Below are positions 43,901-52,900 of a stretch of DNA of 64,000 nucleotides, in pieces. The notes below the pieces were generated by a model that was given only the letters and a program-made list of their open reading frames with translations, had not been told where the DNA came from and did no database searches. The DNA is from Prorocentrum cordatum. Its lineage: Eukaryota; Sar; Dinophyceae; Prorocentrales; Prorocentraceae. Numbering within the stretch: the stretch's first letter is position 1; every line of letters starts with the position of its first letter. The stretch lies in the NCBI GenBank assembly GCA_963575745.1, contig CAUYUJ010000181.1, forward strand, positions 264,207 to 328,206. The letters run 5' to 3'. Both the position numbers and the translations under genes were made by a program.

Positions 43901-46900
43901 TCAAACTGGACCTCGCCATCCCTGGGGGGCTGCGATCTGTGAAACTGTCGTCACTTTCTAGGCCTGCTGGGGGGCCCAGCACAGTGGGTACTCACGGCAG
44001 ACTCAAATAGGACCGCGCCATCCCTGGGGGGCTGCGATCTGTGAAACTGTCGCCACTTTCGAGGCCTGCTGGGGGGGCCAGCACAGTGGGTACTCACGGC
44101 AGACTCAAATGAGACCTCGCCATCCCTGGGGGGCTGCGATCTGTGAAACTGTCGCCACTTTCGAGGCCTGCTAAGGGGGCCCAGCACAGTGGGTACTCAC
44201 CGCACACTCAAATTGGACTTCGCCATCCCTGGGGGGCTGCGATCTGTGAAACTGTCTCCACTTTCGAGGCCTGCTGGGGGGCCCAACACACTGACGCCAC
44301 ACGCAGATTCACCCAGCACAGTGGGTACTCACGGCAGACTCAAATGGGACCTCGCCATCCCTGGGGGGCTGCGATCTGTGAAACTGACGCCACTTTCGAG
44401 GGCTGCTGAGGGGCACAGCACAGTGGGTACTCACCGCGGACTCAAATTTGACATCGCCATCCCTGGGGGGCTGCGATCTGTGAAGCTGTCGCCACTTTCG
44501 AGGCCTGCTGGGGGGCCCAGCACAGTGGGTACTCACCGCAGACTCAAATGGGACCTCGCCATCCCTGGGGGGCTGCGATCTGTGAAACTGTCGCCACTTT
44601 CGAGGCCTGCTGAAGGGGCCCAGCACAGTGGGTACCCACACGCAGATTCAAATTAGACCTCTCCTTGGGGGGCTGCGATCTGTGAAACTGTCGCCACTTT
44701 CGAGGCCTGCTGGGGGGCCCAGCACAGTGACGCCACACGCACATTCTAATTAGACCTCGCCATCCCTGGGGGGCTGCGATCTGTGAAACTGTCGCCACTT
44801 TCGAGGCCTGCTTGCGGGGCCCAGCACAGTGACGCCTCCCAAGTAGCTTACACATCAAGTCGATTGTCCATAAAAGTTTCGGCCAACTCTGATACAAATG
44901 GGTTGGGTACGTCACAGGGTAATTTTTTAAAAAAATATGTGTGAATATTTCCCCTGTAGAGGGACAGGCCCGACTCAGTGTTCTCGCCGACGCGCTTGAT
45001 AGCCGCACCCCGCCCGGGAACGCTGGGATTTGCCATCGACGGGCCTCTCGCCGACCTGTCGGCATTGTATGATGGGCCTGTTTTTCACCGCCACCACCAT
45101 AAGTTGGAGGGGGAAAGAAGGGGATGAGGAGGAAAAGGACGACGAGGAGGAGAACGAAGAGGAGGAGGAGGAGGAGGAGGAGGAGGAGGAGGAGGAAGAG
45201 GACCCCCCCTCCAACTTATGGTAGTGGTGGTGGTGGAAAACAGGCCCATCAGATCTGTCGGCGATGTATCGCCGATTCAGGGTCGATGGTTACCCCCTGG
45301 GAGCCGGTTCCCGGGGCGGGAGGCCTCCGGGTCACACTTCGGACCTCCGGCGGCCGTTCGGGGCGATGCAGGCCCTCCCCCCCCCGCGCATTCCTCCGCT
45401 TCTTCTTCCTCCCCCTCCTCCTTGTCATCCCCGTGCCAGCCCTGCTTTTTCTACTCCTCGCGCCGCCTCCTCCGCATCCCAGCCCCGCGCTGCCGTCTCC
45501 GCCCCCTGCCCTGGCGAATGCCCTAGCGCTGAGCGGCCCACAGCTCCGACACGACTCAGCCCAGAGACGCCTGCAAGGCGGCGATGAGCCCCGCCAGGCC
45601 CGCCGCGCGGCGCGATGCGGCACCGCCGTCGGCGGCATCCGGCTCCGCGCCGAGGCTGACGACACCGCCCTCGGCGCCGATGCGGGCGTCCTGCCCAGAC
45701 TCCCCGCCCACGGCGGCGGCAGCCTGGGGACCCCCCAGGCTGCGGCCCGCCGCACCCGCCGACGGCGACCTCCAGCCCCACGTCGAAGCCGTCCCTCGCT
45801 CGGCGCGTGGCCGCCGCGGCCGCGGCCCCCACGGCAAGGCCGCCCTCCGCCGCGAAGGGCGCGAGGCCCGCGGGGCCGACCCCGCCGCCCACGAACCCGT
45901 CCGCCCCTGGGCCAGGAGGGCGGTGGCCGGCAGCAGCAGCAGCACAGCTGTTCTCGTCGCAGCCGCCGTCGTCGGCGACGCCGAGCTCGGCGGGAGGCCG
46001 CCCGACGGCCGTCGGCGTATGCACCGCGGTGGCCGCAGCGAGCAGATCCTCGAGCTCGACGAGGCGGTCGGCGGCCGCATCGACCTCGGCGCGCTGCGCC
46101 TCAGACCCGTCTCCCAATCGACGGTCCCCCGATGCTACGATCGCGAGCGCCGCCGCATCCCTCCGCTACTTGGCGCCTCGGAGGAGGGCTTCCAACTCCG
46201 CGGCACTCGTGCCCTGAGGGACTCTCGCGATCTCCTCGAGGGGCCCGGCGCTGTCGTCGTCGAGAACCGGCACCTCCGAGCCGTCGAAGGTCAGGCCGTC
46301 CTGGACGCCGAGAGCCGCGCAGCCGCATCGAAGGCGTCGTGCTCCAGCCGCTGCACGTCGGCGACCCGAAGGTCACCCGCACCCTGTTGCTCGACGCCCC
46401 ATGCCAGGCGCGCAGGAGGACGCTGGCACGACAGGGGCGGCATCTGGTGAGAGCCTGGTGCCCTCCACCGCCGAGCCCATCTCGGCCGGCACCCGCGCCT
46501 CCAGCCGCGGGCCCTTCGGAACCCGCCTCAGCGCGGCCTCCCCCGCCGTTGCCAGAGCCCGCGCCGTCGGCATCCGCGTGGAGGGCGACGTTCCTGCGGA
46601 GCGCCTCCAGCCAGGCCGGCGCCCGTCCAGCCAGGCTTCGTGCGCCGGGCGGGGAGCAGCGCCCGCAGCCGCTGGCCCACCTCGTCGCGCCTCGGCCACC
46701 GCCGTGAGCGCGTCCTCCGCCACCGCCCAGCGGCCTCTGCCGCGCGCGAGCAGCTCCTCCGAGAGCTGCCGCACGGCGCGGCCCGCGGAGCGCCGCGCCC
46801 ACCCCCGAGCTGCGCGCCGCGCGTCGGCGGTGCGCCGTGGGCGGGCCGCGGCCCCGCCCTCCCGCAGCTCCGTCGCAGACCTCACGTCCACCGGCCGTCG

Positions 46901-48059
46901 CCGCCGCCATCTCCGGAAAGCGGCTCTGGAGACGTGGGGGACGGCTCGAGCCAAAGTGGCCACTGAACGGTGGGGGCGTTGGACGAGGAACCGTTGGATG
47001 AGGAATCCAGGGTCCAGACGCCCGGAAACTCCAACCGTGGATTGGCCATGGAAGCCTCCGCCGCCCGAATCATGTAAGGGATCCCCCAGGGTCTGAAGCC
47101 TCCTAGGCACATTCCTCAACCAATGTCCTACCGTAGTCGACGACATGGGACTCGTTACAGTTTCGCTCCGAACTTGGCGCAGCATCAACCCAGGCACGCC
47201 TCCTGTGCGCGAGGGCCACGTAAGGACAGGCGCGGTCAGCATCTAATCGATACTTCGGATCGAGTTGGGACGCATCGGAACGGACTCCGAATCGAATTGA
47301 GTCGCCCGCTCCTGGATGCACAGCAGCGTCATGCAGGCACCGCGCCGCATCGGATATTCTGACTATTGGACTCGAATCGGATCGGGCTGGCCGAAGCCGA
47401 TTTTGAATCGGACCGACCAGCCAGGCATGTGCCATAAAAGGGCGTGTACCAGAGACGGAGCGGTCGGCGGTCCCGAGCGCCTGGCCTTGCTCTGCACCCT
47501 GGCCAGGTACCACGGCATGCCCGTCTCGGCCTCGAACTCCGCCGCCGTCAGCGTGGGCAGGACGCTGGAGATGGAGGGGGACGACGAGGAGGATGAGGGG
47601 GAGGACGTCGAGAACGACGAGGAGGTCGAGGAGGAGGAGGACGACGACGACAGCTACGAAGAGGAGGACAAAGACGAGGAGGCCGATAGCGAGGAACAGG
47701 GATAATAATGTCGAATACGACGACGGCGACCTCTTCAGCTGCTTCAGGTTGATCAACTCCTCGAGGCGAGTTGTCTTCGTCCAGTTCCTGGTGTTGCCGA
47801 CGATGGCCTTCAAGCGACCCTCCTCATCCTCCTCAACAGCCTCATATCTCGTGATGAAAAGTCAATCAAATCGAAACCGATGACGAGCCAATGTGACCCG
47901 AAGACGAACATTGTGAAGTCTTGTCCTCCGCCATGTCCTCCTCCTCCTACCTCATCCTGCTTCTCGTGCACCTCGCCACCTCCTTCTATGCATCTCTCTC
48001 TATATATATGTGTGTATACATATATGTATATGTACATGTATATGTATATGTATGTTTAC

Positions 48060-48090
<31 letters not shown>

Positions 48091-49874
48091 CACGCCACGC
48101 GCACGCTTCGCGAGCGCTCAGGTTCTAGCATGTGCCAGCTCCGTCCTACACGCTACACAAGTGCACCATAGACCCATAGGTCCACCCAATTGTACACAAA
48201 TCCAATCGCACATTGACCCATACACTTAACCGCTCAGAATCGATCAATACCTCCACCCAACTTCAACGTTATCAAAAACTCAGTTGCAGGCGCATGTCTC
48301 CACACACCGTCTATAATCATGTGTGTCGTTGGAATGAACTGTTTGTACACATACACATGCACGCATGTATGCATACATGTAGACGCACATGCACACGTAT
48401 GCCTATTCCACTACATCGATGTATAATTAATGGTTATATTTGTATGTCGGGCAGCGGGATCCCCAAACAGGATGTTTCGATTAATTCGTCAGCCCAACGG
48501 GACAGAGGCGTGCTAAGATCTTCTGTGACTGGTTCAGAGTTCTCTAGCTCGCGCGCGCGGGGCCGCCCCTGGGGGTCCCTAGCCGAAAAGTACCCCAGCA
48601 AGGTCTGATCAGAGATTGTTTCGCTCCTGGGCGTCGCCCTCGGGGCCCCCCGTAAAGCTAAAAGAAAGGCCAAGAGGCCCCCAAAAGGCCGTCAAGATGG
48701 CCCAAGAGGTGTCCGGGACACCACTAGATCGCTCCAAGACGCCCAACATGCCCCCCAGACAGCCCAAGAGCCATCCAAGAGCACTTCCCAGAGGGCCCCC
48801 ACATATACAAGTTTTTGAAGTCTTGAAAGAATTTGCCATTCTCCCCGTTGCAGCTTCCCGGCGCTCAAAGACGGCCCAAGAGGCCTCCAAGATCGCCCCA
48901 AGAGACCCTCTAAACAGGCTCCAAGACGGCCCAAGAGAGCCCGAGACGGCTCAACAGGCCTCCAAGAACCGCCCAAGAGGCCCCGATGACGGCTCCAAGG
49001 AACCCAGACGGGGGATCCGAACGGACGTTTCGAGCCCTCGGCCCCGAGAAGCCCCTAGGAGGCCCCAAGGGGACCCCAAAAGGCCCCCGAGAGGCCGCCA
49101 AGAGGACCCCAGGAATCCCCAAGAGACCCTAAAGATGCCCCCGAGAGGTGCCCAAGACGCTCCAGAGTCCTCAGAACTGCCCTCGAGAAGCCCCCGAGAG
49201 CGCTCCGAAGAGACCCAAAAAAGCATCCCTGACCCATCACCTAGCCATGTCGGTGAGCAGTAGAATCCAGAACCCCCACGACAAGCTCCAAAGCAATTAC
49301 TTCACATCCATGCCTGCTGTCGACAAGTCTCCATGAAAAAGACTACCGCCAAGCAGCGCCGCATAGGCAACGGACGCGCTGGCAAGTGCCAGCGATGGCG
49401 AAACACGAGCCAGTGGAATGAGCGAAGCGCAAGAATGTATGTTGTGCAACATATACACATACATATCCTGCATGTCTATGTGTGTGAGCACCTATGGCAA
49501 TATAGGTGGTACTGTCTATGTTGTACAGTCGGTGTTGGGCAATCTACGTGGAGCAGCCTATGTTGTACATGACATGTGGTGCAACCGACGTGATGTAACC
49601 AACGTGGTGCAAGCTATGCTGTGCAGTCTATGTGGTGCAATCAACGCGGCGAAACCACTGTGTTGCAATATAATTGGTGCAACCTGTGTGGTGCGCAACA
49701 TATATTGTGCAACCTATTAGGAACCAACTATGTGCGCAACTAATTTTTACCCATGATTTGACACATCCCATGCTCTTGCAAACATCCCACCCACCCACCC
49801 GCAACTTGGTTTGCAAAACCTCTTGAGACCGTGACGGTAGATACCAGATGGCACTTGGCAACGATACCGACGCC

Positions 49875-49905
<31 letters not shown>

Positions 49906-52900
49906 CCGACGTCGACGACGACGAAGACGACGACGACGCCGACGCCGACGACGACGACGAAGACGACGACGACGACGTCGCCAACGAAGACGACGACGAG
50001 GGAGGAGGGAGGACGACTACGGCGACAACGACGACAACGACGACAACGACGAGGGAGGAGGGAGGACGGCGACGACGCGAACGACGAAGACGGAGGAAGG
50101 ACGGCGACGCCGACGACGACAACGACGAGGGAGGAGGGAAGACGACGACGACGACAACGACGACGACGACGACGACGGCGACGAAATAGGAGGGACGACG
50201 ACGAGACGCCGACGACGGACGACGACGACGACGAGGGAGGAGGAGGAAGGACGACCACGGCGGCAACGACGACGGAAACGACCACGACGCCAAAGAGGAC
50301 GACGACGACGAACACGAGGAAAGACAGAGGACGACGTATGACGACGACGACGACGCGGGAGGAGGGAGGACGGCGACGACGACGACGACGACGCAAGAGC
50401 GCGCGCGCACGCTTTTGTTGAAAATCCGTGTTGCGAAACCTTGTGTTTTTGTATGTTTTTGGACACACGATTTTGAACTCCTTCCGAAACCGATGGGCTT
50501 TGAAGGATTTCGGCATACGCGCGCGACGACGCGCGCGTCTGCACTTCGTCCCATTTGTTGCAGAGGATTCTCGCGACGGCAGACGCGCAAGGGCATTCGA
50601 CAGATTTCGACATGAGCGCGCGCGAAGCCCGTTTGGTAGCATGTTGTGGAAATCTGGAAAACCTACAGTTTTCGTAAGATTTCGCAAGAGCTCGCGCGTA
50701 AGCTTTTTTAGCAAATCAGTGTTGCGAAACAATGTGTTTTTGTATGTTTCTTTGGAAACTCGATTGCCAAATCCTTCCGGCACCGAAGGTTTTTTGAAGG
50801 ATTTCGGCATGCGCGCGCGACGACGCGCGCGTGTGCACTTCGTCCCATATTTTGCAAGGGATTCGCGAACAAGTCTTATGTTAGAACAAAAAATGTCACC
50901 GTATAATGTTGTTCACAAGGGAACCTCAGGGGGGGGAACCTGGTTGGCCTGGGACTTTGTGATTTCATATTAAGGATGGACATGTGGTCAGAATCATAAA
51001 TGATTTACATACCCGAAAGGGGGGCGATAACGCCCGGAGGGGGTAGAGTCTATTCTCCTTTTAGAAAGGAAGATAGATGTTGTTCAAATGTATGCCGTGC
51101 AGTGTATGCTGTGACACATACGCGTTTGAATATAATTGGCGCGCTCTAGTGATACCTGTGTTGTAATATATGATGTGCAGTCTACGTGGAGCAATTTATG
51201 TGACGCAGTCAATGTGGAGTACGTGGTGCAATTCATTTGCTGCGCATCTATGATGTGTACAGTCTATGTGGACAAATCTATGTTGTGCGATCTACAATAG
51301 GAGCCCGACCACAAGAAACCTTCAACAAGAAACCCAACCCTGAGACCCAAGGGCGTCCATTGATTTTTGGTGTGGATACGTCACACGTTCCATAGCAAAA
51401 CCATGGAAACCCAAGAAACCCAGGGGACCCTGGAGGCAAGTTGGGTGTTTCTTGGCATGGGTCTCCACTGTATGTGGCGGCGACGAGGCGGCGACGGGGA
51501 TAAAATTGCCGCCACAACGACTCGCAGGCCCAGACGACGGGCGGCGACGAGGCGAAGACGGGGCGGCGACGGCGACAACATAGCCACCAGACCGACCCGC
51601 AGGCCCAGACGACGGGCGGCGACGAATCGGCGACGGCGACAGCATAGCCGCCAGACCGACCCGCAGCCCCGGCTCCTTTTTCCACAAGCAAGAACCCTAA
51701 GAGCAAGCCCAGTTCGGGGAATGTGTCTGACTTGTTTGCGTATAAAGATGTATTTTCAAATGCATACAACAACATGTAGATACAGTAAGCATGTCATCTA
51801 TCGAATCTGGGGCTGTGAGGCGACCGCTCCAGAGAGTCTCTTGGGGCCATCTCGATACCGCCATGGCGACGTTTTGGGCAGCCTTGGGCCCCTCTGGGCC
51901 ATGTTGGGGGTCCCTTGGGGCTGCCTTGAAGCCGTTTGAGGGTACTTATGAGCTATGTGGAGCCCTGCCGAAGTAGTTTTCGGGCGCCTTGATCTTCTCG
52001 TGGGATGTCTTAGGGCTCTCTTGGGATGGCCGCCTTTGGGGGATACGGGGCGTTCTTGGGAGCTTCTTGGGCCATCTTGGAGGCTCCTAAGACTGAGAAG
52101 GCGAGTATGGCAAAATCATACGAGACATATTGAAAATCAACGGACTGTGTCTCTTGAGGGCCTCTTGGGAGTCCTCTTCGGGCCCCCTGGGGACGCCTTG
52201 GGAACCTGATGGAGCCTCTAGTCCGGTACTCGTGCACTCTGCAGGCTTCCAGGTGTTCTCTCGGGCCGCCCTAGAACTGTCTGGAGCGGCAGTGGAGGGG
52301 CCTAGGACACCCTAGAAGGGGTGCCAAAACCCGTCGGCCAAGAAATGGGGAACATCGGGGAGGGTCTGCCGCTCATCGGCCTCTCCCTGGGGCCGGCTCG
52401 GATCGCGGCCGTCGTCCATGCCCCAAGGAAGCAAAAAAAGAGAAGCACATCCTCCATCCCCCCCTGTCACACGGAGGAGGAAGGGCAGGGTGAAAGGGTA
52501 AGGGATTATGAGGAAGTGGGAGGGACTGAGGGAGAGTGGCGAAGGTCTCAGGTGGACGAGAATAAGGAAGTCCTGGAGAAGGCTGTAAAGGTGTCTTCCG
52601 GGTTTGGACGGGTCTATGAGATTCTAGGGCTTGGGGAATAAGGAAAGAGATATAGAGAGACAAAAACAACTAAATACATACATACATGCATAGAGAGAGA
52701 CAACAAAATAAGTAACACGAGATGCGTCAGGGAAAGAGAAGAGATGTCTCACTCCTCCTTTTCCACTCTTCCCTCGTCTCACCTATCCCTCCCCTCCTCC
52801 TTTTCCTGGTCATCCCCCTCATTCCCCTCCTCCTCCTCCGATGCATTGCACGGGAGACGATCGATCGAATCACATCGGGCCGACAAACACACACACATAC

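Noticed and set aside
43205-44835. CRISPR array
   Set aside because: The repeat is a continuous 102-bp tandem unit without spacers, in a eukaryotic genome, and no cas genes are near.
48616-49263. 215-codon plus-strand ORF rich in P, R and K
   Set aside because: It coincides with the dispersed CAAGATGGCC repeat; the antisense frames are equally open.
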